Under the pieces are notes generated by a model, which was not told the origin of the DNA, searched no databases, and worked only from the letters and a program-made list of their open reading frames with translations. 64,000 nt of DNA from Gamsiella multidivaricata. Lineage: Eukaryota > Mortierellomycota > Mortierellomycetes > Mortierellales > Mortierellaceae. Both the position numbers and the translations under genes were made by a program. Numbering within the stretch: the stretch's first letter is position 1; every line of letters begins with the position of its first letter. Below, one piece after another: positions 11,103 to 21,633 of the stretch. Location: contig NW_026251721.1 of the NCBI RefSeq assembly GCF_025024155.1, positions 186,001-250,000 of the forward strand, written 5' to 3'.

Positions 11103-12175
11103 ATGTTTCCCCTCGACCAGATCAAGGCCATCGCCACCATCGTCTCTGACTCGGGCGACTTTGAAAGCAAGCGCGGTGTCCATCAAGCGAATCAACATGT
11201 CCCAATACTGCTTGCTGACACCACATCTTCTGCTCAGCCATTACTCAATACAGGCCCACATCTGATTGATGATGCTATTGCCTATGGTAAAAGTACTGGG
11301 GGATAAGAAGGCTCTTATTCTTTCAGCTTTGAAAACGGTATGGTCATCTACAAAAAGACATATGGCTGGCAGGATATCTAATGTCTTTATTTCTTTTGTA
11401 CCTAAAGCTCAATCGAGAAGCAGACAGATTCCGCACTGAACAAATTACTGATCAATTTCCGAGCCGAGATTCTCAAGGCCGTGCCGTGGCGCGTGTCGAC
11501 GGAGATCGATTCCCAGTTCTCTTCTGAGAAGGAGGCGACGGATTGCCTAGGCTAAGGGAATTATCAGCCTCTACCATGATGCCGAAATCGGTAAGGATAG
11601 GGTCTTGATTAAGATCGCGTCCACTTGGGAGGGTATCCAGGCTGCCAAGCACCTCGAGTCCGTCGAAGGAATCCACTGCAACCTGACACTCTTATTCTCG
11701 TTTGTTCGAGTATGCACCCTGCACTTCTCTCGTAGACCTGGAGAGACGAACTAAGCCCATTGCGTCAGACTACCGGGGGGGGAAGAGGAGGGAAAGACCC
11801 TGGTGTAATTTCAGTCACAAAAATCTTTAACAATTACAGGCATATCGGCTACAAGACCATTGTCATGGGAGACCTCCTTCCGCAATATCGAGGAGATTGA
11901 GGAGTTGGCCGGCTTGCGACTTTTTGACCATCTTGTCCTCCCTGCTCGAGGAGATGCAAAAGTCCAACAAGAAGATCGACCGCAAACTAAGTACGGAGAT
12001 CGCAAAGGCCTCAACAACAGAGCAGCAACCCAAGGTGTCCTTCGACGAGCCGTCCTTCCGATGGGTACTGAACGAGGACCCCATGGCGGTCGAGAAACTC
12101 GCAGAAGGGATTCGTAAGTTTACAGCCGATGCAATCAAAATCAAGAAGCATCTCTCTGACAAGCTGTCCCAGTAA
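11103..12175 (+). pseudogene. Broken transaldolase copy
   Basis: Transaldolase segments lie in the right order but in several frames. The first starts at 11103 (ATG) and reads MFPLDQIKAIATIVSDSGDF; it then loses similarity and regains it at LIDDAIAYGKS (to about 11290). The middle carries NKLLINFRAEILKAVP and VSTEID, then after a frame change [20 protein letters not shown], including the lysine (codon about 11611) that forms the Schiff base in active enzymes. A later part reads DPGVISVTKIFNNY and GYKTIVMG. The tail (about 11915-12175) is continuous from CDFLTIL to KHLSDKLSQ and a stop. At least three frameshifts and a missing stretch after LLFSFV mean no full enzyme can be made by ordinary splicing. 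Transaldolase acts in the pentose phosphate pathway, so an intact copy presumably exists elsewhere. Confidence 0.85.
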
Positions 12176-12411
12176 GAGTGATGATCTCAGGGGACCGCGT
12201 GTTGCATCAACGACTCCTTGCGTCCCTTCCTAGTACGCAATTGCGTTTCTCGCCTGTAAATAAAGCCATATCTTATCTATGATCATCTAATCGTATGTTT
12301 AAAATCCACGTTTATTCGAACAGGAAAAAAGACACACGGCATCGTGTGGGATGGGGTAAAATTACAAGTAGGAAAGGCAAAAGGTATACAGAAAAAAAGG
12401 AGAGATGACCA

Positions 12412-13887
12412 TTATACGCTCATGCTAGAGGGGATGCTGATCAAGTGCCTCATCCTCTCCACCTTGACCCTCAGATATTTGTCAAGCTCCTTGCCTCTGA
12501 CAATCTTGTTCTCGACCGCACCCTCCCTAACCTCGAGGGATGCTTCTGTGCCTTGCTCAATAGCCTCCCAGGATTTTGGCATCATCGGCACTCTCTCGAC
12601 TACCTTGATCTGGCTATCCTTCTCGATCTGTTCAATCTTGTCGGGGTTGTTCGTCAACAGGCGAACCTGGTTCAGGTCAAGATCCTCAAGAATGGCCTGA
12701 GCGACCTCGTATGTACGCTCGTCTGCTCCGTGGTTCAGCATCAGGTTGGCCATCACAGTGTCGTACCCCAGATCCTGAAGATTATACGCTCTATTGAAGG
12801 AGATAAGGTTATATGGTGTTAGTGCGACTGTTCTTTCTTACACAACGAGTAGGAGCTGGTCATTACAGTTTTTTTTTGCTTTAAAAGGAGTTTCAGGTGC
12901 TGAGTCGGTTGAGTGGAGAAACATCAAGTTTAGGAATGAATATTCACATGGGGCTAGAAAGTAAAACAGGGCAGAGATATCGAGCACTGTGAGGGGAAAA
13001 AAAAAGCACCCGTAGGTATGTTACCTTAGTTTCTCGGCAAGGCCGATGCCACGACCCTCCTGGCGAAGGTAGACCACAACGCCCGATCCCTCAGCCTTCA
13101 TAAGTCGGATAGCCTCGTCCAATTGCTCTCCGCAGTCGCACCGCGCAGAGTGACCGATCTCACCCGTGAAGCACTCCGAATGGATACGGGTTAAAGGAAT
13201 CAAGGGCACTTCTACCGATTGCACTACTTGTGGTGAATCTGTGGAGTAATTCGAGACAGGAGAAGAAGTAGGATGCTGCTGCTCCTCTGATACTGTGTTT
13301 CGAAGACGGCCCGTATAAGCACCCCGTTTCACTCGATCCAGCTCCGTCTCACCCCATTGGGCCTTGTCAAGACTCTTGCTTCGGATGGCATCCCCAAAGA
13401 CAAAGGCCAGATGCTCCTTCTTGTCCTTCGAATTCTCGTAGATGTGCAAAAAGTACTCGGATCCGTCAGGAGTGGGAATCCTAGCTCTGGCCGTGCACCA
13501 GGCAATGGCATCGGTAATGCGCTTAGTGGGCTCCTGTGCCAGTGGTGGGGTAGAAGGAGGGGTGTTGTATGAGGCTGCAGTGGTGACAGTGGATGTGGTC
13601 GGGTTGACAGTGGCAGGACCGTCGATCTGGATGGAGGGGCGACGAGGGACGGGGGTTTGGAGAAAGACAGCGTCTTCGGCCTTGGTATGAAGGGTATGGG
13701 TATCTGGGTATGGCTGGTTGTAGCTGTGCCGGCTGCCGTGGTTGTGGTGCTGCCGAGAGTGGCTGTGAGAGTGAGCGTGGCTCTTGAAGAAGAACGGATT
13801 CATATGGTCGATAGCGTTCCTGGGGATGTAGTTGGCCTGGGCAGATGCAGGTGGGGTCTCTGTCATGGAGATATCGCAGGCCATCAT
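12412..13887 (-). CDS. RIB1: GTP cyclohydrolase II (riboflavin synthesis)
   Basis: Two exons, 13887-13025 and 12790-12412, join through a GTAACA donor and a TAG acceptor. The join restores the codon in [17 protein letters not shown]. The enzyme opens GTP to 2,5-diamino-6-ribosylamino-pyrimidinone phosphate, the first step of riboflavin synthesis. The zinc site is visible as [18 protein letters not shown] (three cysteines), followed by [11 protein letters not shown] with the catalytic arginine region. The N-terminal 90 residues are His- and Ser-rich and unrelated to the catalytic core. The frame is open further upstream to 14097, but that part is hydrophobic and unlike the family. I therefore chose the first of two adjacent ATGs at 13885-13887, which gives about 413 residues. 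Upstream lies a 630-base region shared with the divergent COX6 gene. Confidence 0.85.
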
Positions 13888-14517
13888 GAAAGAGAGGTGT
13901 GAACAGGTACAGAAGATACAGGGGGAGGGAGCCAATTCGACAGAAAAGAAGAGGCTGCTTATAGGCGAGGGAGTGGATGCAAGCAGCGCAAAGAAACAGT
14001 GTGAGGTTGTGGGTATGAGAAGAGTGTGGGATTGCAACAAAAAAAAACGAATCAAGATCAAACAGAACAGGCAGAGCTGTAAGAGCGATGGTCCCACTTA
14101 AAGCGCCACTACTATTATAAATGCCATAGCCGTTGTATTTGTCATTATCATTATCAGACAAAGTTAGAAAGTTAGTCATCCTCGGTCTTCTGTACCTGCA
14201 AAATGAAGTGGAGCACCATTCAGCACACCGTTCGCAAACAGCCACGAGCAGTAGGGCAAGAGTGGAACAAGAATAGAGCCACCTGCCACCGCGTCGCGCA
14301 CACTGGGTACGCAATGGACTATCCAGGGGCATTCGATCGCTATCCATTGCACCGGGCTCCTTCTCTCGACCCGGCCCACAGGAATTGTGCAGAGGCATCT
14401 ATCCATCTGAGAAACGCACGTGACGAGACAAGAGTGTAATCGTGCACCCTTCTTCCGGTGACAAAAACAAGGCAAGCGCACATCGAATCAACCGCATTCA
14501 ACAAACTGCATCCAACC
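13888..14517. promoter_or_regulatory. Divergent promoter region between RIB1 and COX6
   Basis: 630 bases separate the chosen starts of the two head-to-head genes, so both promoters must lie here. An AT-rich stretch containing TATAAAT occurs near 14115-14121. No binding site was identified with certainty. Part of it (13888-14097) is an open frame continuous with RIB1 but is most likely its 5' leader. Confidence 0.5.
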
Positions 14518-15483
14518 ATGAACCGCCTTGCTGCCGTCTCTCGCCCTCTCGCCGCCGCTGCCCGCGTCCAGTTCGCTCGCTCGGCTATCGCTGCTCGATC
14601 TTCTGTCCAGAGTACGTTCGTACACCATGATTTCCAACTTTGATCGCAAAGGATCGGGACAAAAACCAATAATTGCAGTGGACTGGGGGATGAATCAAAA
14701 CCGGATGCAACAAGAACTCTGGATTCTGCTTTATTCCCGCTCGGAAAGCATGTCTTGCGACAATACTCACATGTGAATGATCCTTGTTGAACCTCTGAAC
14801 CAAGATCAGTTCTGTCGGAGACGTCGGATCCGAGCACAAGATGGATTACTCGGAAGCATGTAAACATGTCATATTATATTGGCGAACTGGATATCGATGG
14901 CAGGATAGCAGTATGGAAGTCAACACACCTTCTCCTTCAGGGGTTTACTGATGTGTAGACGTTGCAACAACATAATCAGAGTCGATAACAGCTGCAGGAG
15001 TACTCAATTGGACAAAGACTGCCGTGTATGAGAGACATCAGGAACAGGAGTACATTGCTGGACAACTAACCAACCTATCAGGACGGCACCGCTTGACCGA
15101 TTACAAGGCCGTTGTTAACAGTGACCAGCTCTTTTCCTTGTCCATTGTATCTAGTCCGCAACTACTCTTCAGAGCACGGCGAAGAGTCCTTTGAGCACTT
15201 TACCGAGCGCTTCGTCAAGTTCTTTGATAACGTTGACGATGTCTTTGAGCTTCAGCGTGGATTGAACAACGCTTTCGGCTACGATCTCGTTCCTTCTCCT
15301 TCGGTCATTGCCGCTGCTCTCAAGGCGTCCAGACGCGTTGATGACTATGCCACCGCCGTTCGTGTTTTTGAGGGATTGAAGGTCAAGGCTGGATCGGACG
15401 CTCTCTACAAGCAGTACTTGGATGAACTTGCCCCCCTCAAGGCCGAGTTGGGTGTCGAGACCAAGGAGGAGCTCGGATTGTAA
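14518..15483 (+). CDS. COX6: Cytochrome c oxidase subunit Cox6 (mammalian COX5A)
   Basis: Exon 1 is 14518-14611, donor GTACGT. Exon 2 is 15155-15483. The spliced product is 140 residues. Exon 1 encodes an Arg/Ala/Ser-rich leader (MNRLAAVSRPLAAAARVQF) typical of mitochondrial import. Exon 2 begins just before SSEHGEESFEHFTERFVKFF and continues with DVFELQRGLNNAFGYDLVPS and RRVDDYATAVRVFEGLK, a close match to the Cox6/COX5A family over its full length, ending KEELGL. It is a nuclear-encoded matrix-side subunit of respiratory complex IV. The intron is 543 bases, much longer than the others in this window (mostly 60-250), and holds no recognisable gene. Confidence 0.93.
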
Positions 15484-16549
15484 AGAAAGCGGTCGTCATT
15501 CATTGCTATTCCCTGCATTTTTTGGCTGGAGGAAGACGAAGGATAAGGAGGAGGGTTCAGACAGAAAGACTAGAGGTGTTGCAAAGAAACCAAAATATAT
15601 GTTCTTTGATAACTTATCTCCCTGCCCTTCCTCCCACATATCGATTCTCTACACGCGTATCGTTTTATATTTTACAATGGCCTCAGAGACTAATCGATTG
15701 TTTGCCCACAGCCCCTCGACATGACCCTAAAAGACCATGTAGTATGAAAATCATCTGTCATCTACTCCTCGAGCTCCTGATTGACAACGTGCATCAAGAC
15801 CCCAGGGTTCCGTAACCTGCTATGCCGGTTTAAAAAGCAAGGATCCTCGAGTCCCCTCGTTATTCATCCTGGAGCATCTTTTTGAAACAGTCCTGACTTG
15901 TTGATCCATCCCAACCTGCTTCAATTTTCCAGCAGTCCATTTTTTTTTGCTCCTGTCTGAGCAGGAGTACCACAAGATCGCGGACTTGAACTCTGCAGCC
16001 TAGTGGTCCCACCCCTCCTTAAATACAAGCACAGTCCTGGGCCTGAGTGGCTCCTTAGAATCTAAAGAAAGATCCGAGTATATATGTCTGAGTTCCTCCC
16101 ATACGCTCACAAGGCGTCCTCCATGGGTGCGTTCGTCTACTTCCATTCGGAAGAAGTTGTATATCCCTCTTCCACACCGAGTTCGTATCCATGCGGGCAA
16201 GGTACTATATGGGGGCAACATCTACCACCTTTTGAAACAACATCAAAAAATAACACCTGCCGTCGTGAGCTCCGCTGTCGTGATCTACGCACCCATTGCA
16301 CTCCTTCAACAATCTTCCTAGGGAAGGCCCACCTGGCGCACATCCCTTCCGAGATGCGTTGATCCCCATATTGCTTTTATCCATCCTGGATTCTCGGCTG
16401 TAAGAATATATCTCTATTGTCTATCTAGAGTACTTTACACCACCTACTGTCATTCTCTTCCCACGCACAAGCGCCCACATAGAGCTTCTCTCTTTTTTTA
16501 TATATATCGAGAACAACCATTGCAGTATAGGCAAATATTCATCGTGCGA
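15484..16549. other. Intergenic, possible unrecognised remnants
   Basis: The first part is the COX6 3' flank. Around 16084-16365 overlapping plus-strand frames look faintly coding (for example VRIHAGKVLYGGNIYHLL) but match nothing I know and are not continuous. A short TA-repeat occurs near 16500. No gene is called. Confidence 0.4.
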
Positions 16550-17860
16550 GACAGGCGGTAGACAATCCTCGCGCTATTGAGGACCACCGTCCTTGGCCAA
16601 ATCAGCCTGACCAACTACAGCGCTGGAGTCAAAAGTAAGCTCTATCCTTTCGTTATCACTATTTTTTTTTAAAGAGAGAGAAAGACAGACCTTAGCTCAT
16701 TTGTGTCCTCATTCTTCTCTTTATCTATTCGTTCATACGAATAGCGACGCTGAATCAGAAGCAGACTTTGCCTGATACTACCAAGCTGGAAACATCGATA
16801 TCTCGTCCTCGCATTCCTCCACCAGATCCGAAACGACCTCCCTTTCCTAGACTTTACTAGCCGATGCATTGAGAAATACCCCGGCACCTCCATTTTGCAC
16901 TGCCCCAAGATGTACCAAGATATCAAGACTGGTCAATCTCGAGGCAAGACCATCATTCTCTCTATTGGAGTGCCTACCCCATTCCTAACGACCTCACAGA
17001 CCAAGCCCTTGCCCAGGACACCTAGGACATGTTCCTTGGCAGATCCTCCGACTCAACCCCTTGATGACGCGATCTTGGACGGTGTTGAACTGGACCAAGA
17101 AAGCGAACGGACTCAAGGCTTCACCGGATTTCTGCAAGCATTCTACGCCAAATTCGCGGGCGCTTCGCATTCGTACTACATCGCTGGGACACCGAAATGT
17201 CCATTTCCGGAACCTGGCTTGGTCCTATGCTATAAGACTAGAGGAACGATATGGTCTTTATGCAGTTTTACAACAACGACTGTTGAGCAAAACAAATTTT
17301 AATTTCGATAGAATATATGGGTCACTCCCACAAGTATACTTGGGTGCTCCTGGAGGACCTAATGCAGCTTGGGCTAATGTCATGAGTGCAGTTGACGAGG
17401 GCGAATGAAACCGTCAATGATGAGGGATGCAGGGTTTGCATAGGCCCTGCATAGCATCAACCCATCGCCACCAAAATCGCCTGCACCATCATCCAGTATC
17501 CTTCCGCCACCCCAGAGATTCCTGAACCAACGTCATCGCCACCACCAGAGGTACCGTCGCCGTCCTTTTCGCCGTCTGAACCTTCAAAAGTACCTTGGTC
17601 GCCATTGACGACGGAAACCTCATTCCCTAGTCCCGTTAACGGCGCTGATAGCGGTAGTGTTGGAGGAAACGTGGGCAGGGCCGCAATTACGATGGTTAAC
17701 TGTTCGGCCTTGCTCCAGCATTCTCCGTCAAAGCTCGTCAAAGCGATACGCCTACATTGCTCGCGATTCGCATGGTGAACTTTGGTCCACCTCGCGTCGC
17801 ATTCACGTTTATGGGATCGTCTCAAGGCAGCGATTCAGAGTCGGCTGAAATTTCCAAGGG
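16550..17860 (+). pseudogene. Broken class III-type GH18 chitinase
   Basis: Pieces of a secreted class III-like chitinase occur in order. YYQAGNIDI is followed after a frame change by LVLAFLHQIRNDLPFL, then CIEKYPGTSILHCPKMYQDI and KTGQSRGKTIILSIG. The active-site strand reads DGVELDQE (near 17078-17101) where active enzymes have DGFDLDIE. Later come SYYIAGTPKCPFPE and, in another frame, MVFMQFYNNDC interrupted by TGA, then PQVYLGAPGG. A Pro/Ser/Thr-rich linker frame follows (about 17461-17776), ending in a stop. Several frame changes, a stop and altered catalytic surroundings make this a relic. Chitinases of this class remodel or degrade cell-wall chitin. The N-terminal signal peptide region (before about 16700) is too decayed to delimit. 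Confidence 0.82.
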
Positions 17861-19316
17861 CTGGACAGGACAACCATACAGGTATTTAGGCATGATCCGA
17901 ACCGCGAGTAGGGTAGTAGCTCAATTGAATGCATATCATTTTAAGCAGCGACAGAATGCGCGTTACAAACCGCGTACTAGTTCGGAAAAACCTCCCTCTC
18001 GCTTCCTCAGTATCTGTCCGATACGTTGTTCATGATGCATCGATTAAAAATAGCGTAGATCAATCTGGCGGCTGCCGCCGTGTTTTTTGGGGAGTTGTCA
18101 TGGTTCGAGAGCAGTGTGTGGCGCCACGCGACGACGGTGCTCGTTGTTTTGTATCTTTCTATTTTTCCTCCAGTCCCTAGTGCAGAAATGGGCGTAAAGA
18201 AATATACAAAAGCCAAAAAACAAGCCTATTCCAGGTAAAAGAGGTCGTATTTTGACTATTGGCAGGAGTGCTTGATTGCATGTGTGCATTTTGGTAATAA
18301 ATGGCATTCTGCGAGATCGGAGAAATAAATGCAATTTGGCATGCTTTCTTGGCTGGTTGGGTTTGTTTGTTATCCATCATTCCGTACTTGCTACTCTGTG
18401 CTTTTTGGCACAGGACCCGGTAGAAGTATTTGAGCATGGTCAGGGTGGGCCTTCTGGATATATTGAAATTTGAAAGTATTCAGAAATGAGCGATGACGGG
18501 ATGCCTTTTGTTCCTTTTGAGTCCGCTGCGATGAAGTCCACATGGTTTATGGCAAGATTGAGAGCCTTTGCCACCATTCAGTTTACGATAGACTATGCCT
18601 TTTGTGCTCCCCGTCCTTACTCCCTTTGACTTTACTTGCAGAAATGGGGCAGTGCTTGGTGCCCAAGTCCTCTTTTTTTCCCGTCTTGGCTCTCAAGGGC
18701 AGCTTTTCCTTATTGAAGCCATAATGTTACGCCTCGATACAGAAAGTACAAATCTTGGCCGCAGTAGGAAAGAGTGGGTCTGGGCCGTGGCGCCGTTATT
18801 TTCCATTTTTATGGTTTATTTTAAGCGGCGAGTGGATGGCTGGGTAAAATGAAAGAGATGTCCACCCGCACACACAAGGACAAAAAGACTTTTCTATACG
18901 CCCACCAGTCGAGACACCCGCTGGCGTCACAAGGGCTATTTTTCATTCTGCGGACGCTTTTTTTTAGTCTCTCCTTCTCCTCCTTCTTCTTTCCTCTTTT
19001 CTTCTTCTGCAGGAACTCCATCCCTGCCTTACGTCGTCCGCCGTCCTCCCCTCTTCTTCAAAGACCCTTTCCTGGCAATCGACATTGCACCGTCCGTGTT
19101 GCATGTACATCATAGACTACCATATTATATCGTGCCGTACCATACCATATCTTACCATACATATCCCGCAAACGTTCTGTATCCCCCCTTTCCCTTTTCC
19201 CCCTTGCCTCCTGATCGCTTATTTAGGCAAGCAACTCTTTCTTCTTCCTCCTTCCTCCTTCCTCACGCAATCACTCCTCTTCCTCCTGATCTCTTTCCTC
19301 ATTCTCTCTTCTTCTC
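17861..19316. other. Intergenic; pyrimidine-rich leader of the next gene
   Basis: No gene is recognised between the chitinase relic and the Kre9-like gene. From about 18957 to 19316 the plus strand is strongly enriched in C and T (runs such as CTTCTTCCTCC), the usual look of fungal 5' leaders, and directly precedes the next start codon. Confidence 0.5.
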
Positions 19317-21029
19317 ATGAAGATCCATCAGCCCATCCTCCTGCTCAGTCTGAGCCTTGCCAGCGCCCTAGCCCTGCTGCCCAATGCTTCTGCCGCCCTT
19401 AATACCCACTTTCCAGCCCTGTCACACAATCACCACCACAAACAATCACATTCCCAAAAGGGCCACTCCAGGACAGGGGCTGCATCGAGCCAACTCACAC
19501 CAGCAGCGGCTTCTCAACGCCGTGGTAGCAACAACAGGAACGCCAACGTCCCTCAAGGGCTCTCAATCCCTACAGAACTCTCGGCGCCTTCGGCGTCCTC
19601 TTCGTCGTCCTTACGCCAGCAAAAACAGCAACAAAGTCCTGGGAATTCAAAAATAGAAGTGGCCAAGCTCAATGGGAAGACGCCGGCCATCCGATCCGCC
19701 ACGCAATATCACAAGAGGACAAAGGCAAAGAAAAGCACATCGTTCGCCAAGAGAGCCATAGACCCCCCGAAATATCGCCCACCCACACCCAGAAAGGGAT
19801 CCCTTGTCGACCCATCTCCCTCTACAGAAACAACCACGGCATCACCGATACCCACCACGCCATTGCTGCTCTTGCCAGACTCGCGCTCAGTCTGGCATAC
19901 AGGATCTTACCAAACTGTAAAATGGTCTCGCAAGTATCTCAGAACCCTGCCCAACGATACGACCGTCGACATCGTTCTCGTAGACTCAACCACCAACCGA
20001 AAAGTGTTCTCGCTCAAACGATTTATTCCCTTCAAGAAGGGGTCTGCCCAGGTCTGGGTCCCCGTCACCCTCCCCGAGCGAGGATCGTTTGTCCTGGTGC
20101 TAGAGCTGTATCGCGGTCGGAGCCAGGAGCAGGTTTTGGGCGCTCTTGCCTCGTCCACATCGTCATCATCACTCAAACAAGTGCAGCAGCATTCAGGGGA
20201 TTCACTGGAAAAACTATCGGAAGGCCCAGCAGACGATACTAACAATCGTCCATCATCCAATGACGTGTTTTCGACCATCGTACGGCGATCCGATATTAGC
20301 ATCGCTACAGGACCGCGCAAGGTTCCACGGGACAGCCCTTATCCTGGCTCGAAAGGAGGAGGGAGCCTCAGGAAGGGTCTAGGCACAGGCAGCGCGGGCA
20401 CACATCACGATATCAACAACGACGACTACTACGTTGGTGCCAGTGATGAGCGGCCCTTTGAATTCTTGCCGGAGGAGATGAGAGAGGAGTACCCCAACAC
20501 CGTACGTCCGTTAGAGCTGGAACACACATTCGGATTGCACCAGAAGGTCTATAGTCTTACGCCCTACACACTCAAATGGCAGATCCCCACTCGGGTTGCA
20601 GAGCTGTTGGAATATGCGCGACAGATGCAGAGGACAATTGGGACTCTGAACAAGCAACAGCAACAGCAGCGCACACCATGGACATCCAAATCGACGTTCT
20701 TGGCAAAGGTGCTGGTTGAGCTCGTGGCGGATCAGACGATGAAACCAATCTCGGTATTGGCGAAGGATGTGCCCGCAGAGACGATGTTTCAGTATCTTAG
20801 TATCCAGGATCGGGTCCCGCAAGCGTTTTATCGACTGCGGGTACAAATGGTGGTAGTTCAGGTCAAGCTCGACGGAACGACGGTGCAGGAGACGGCTGGT
20901 GGAGGAGCAATGTCGGGAAAGCAGCAGGCTAGAGGAATGGAGGGGTGGGAGTTTCCGAGTGACGGGGAGGTGATTGATCGGTACGAGGCTGTTACTCGCC
21001 GGTTCTGGGTATCGCAAGGCGCGCTCTAA
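19317..21029 (+). CDS. Secreted Kre9/Knh-like, Ser-rich protein
   Basis: A single exon of 570 codons. The N-terminus is a clear signal peptide (MKIHQPILLLSLSLASALAL, then an ASA-like cleavage site). Residues 30-170 are His-, Ser- and Lys-rich with dibasic sites (KR) that Kex2-type proteases could cut. About residues 190-285 form a beta-rich domain with WHTGSYQTVKWSRKYL, VDIVLVDSTTNRKVF and FVLVLELYRG. This resembles the Kre9/Knh-type, Ser-Thr-rich surface domain linked to beta-1,6-glucan assembly. A second beta-rich part with YSLTPYTLKWQIP lies near residues 405-425. No C-terminal hydrophobic GPI signal is present (it ends RFWVSQGAL), so it is probably secreted or wall-associated rather than lipid-anchored. 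Family assignment is by pattern and moderately sure. Confidence 0.7.
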   Translation: MKIHQPILLLSLSLASALALLPNASAALNTHFPALSHNHHHKQSHSQKGHSRTGAASSQLTPAAASQRRGSNNRNANVPQGLSIPTELSAPSASSSSSLRQQKQQQSPGNSKIEVAKLNGKTPAIRSATQYHKRTKAKKSTSFAKRAIDPPKYRPPTPRKGSLVDPSPSTETTTASPIPTTPLLLLPDSRSVWHTGSYQTVKWSRKYLRTLPNDTTVDIVLVDSTTNRKVFSLKRFIPFKKGSAQVWVPVTLPERGSFVLVLELYRGRSQEQVLGALASSTSSSSLKQVQQHSGDSLEKLSEGPADDTNNRPSSNDVFSTIVRRSDISIATGPRKVPRDSPYPGSKGGGSLRKGLGTGSAGTHHDINNDDYYVGASDERPFEFLPEEMREEYPNTVRPLELEHTFGLHQKVYSLTPYTLKWQIPTRVAELLEYARQMQRTIGTLNKQQQQQRTPWTSKSTFLAKVLVELVADQTMKPISVLAKDVPAETMFQYLSIQDRVPQAFYRLRVQMVVVQVKLDGTTVQETAGGGAMSGKQQARGMEGWEFPSDGEVIDRYEAVTRRFWVSQGAL

Positions 21030-21633
21030 GTGCTAAGAGGGTCGCACGCGGTACCTAACTTTTTTTATTCATCTTACATTCTTCATTCACATACCACCTG
21101 CATATCATACCCCATACACATCCACACACATATACACACACACACAAAAGAGACATAATGATGTTATTTCTTCATACTTCTATCCATCCTCTCTGAAAAC
21201 AAAGAACAAAAACAAAAACAAAATCAAAAAAGATGCCCTCTATCCACCGTAAAATAATAATCATAATGAATAAAGAAGCACCGAGTGGTGACCATCATGA
21301 GCCTGGGATTCAAGCGTTCGTAGAAACAGAATGCCCTCGTGGTTTGTTTGCTGCCTGGGCCGATATCTTGGATCAGGTCCGCGCGCGGTGTTTATTTTGC
21401 AACACCACATTCCAGGAACAAGTGTAAGGACACTCATCACTTCAATGCTTTGTGTACAAAGCCGTTAGAATACATCCTGTACCTGGACTAAATGCTTCGC
21501 CGTGCATCTCGTCGCGTATATAGTACGCTCAACCCTTAATCTGAGGACATAAAAACGTTGGGGGGGAGGGGGGAAATGAAGGAACCTCCTCTTCACGCAC
21601 TCCACTCCCTCTCACTCCGAACGTCCTTTCCAT
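21030..21633. other. Intergenic between Kre9-like gene and PHS1
   Basis: Holds the 3' flank of the Kre9-like gene, with a CA-repeat near 21110-21147, and the PHS1 promoter with a CT-rich leader. A 64-codon frame at 21233-21427 has no known relative and was not called. Confidence 0.5.

Noticed and set aside
21233..21427. 64-codon frame before PHS1
   Set aside because: It begins with poly-Ile over an AT-rich leader, has no homology I know and lies in a promoter region.
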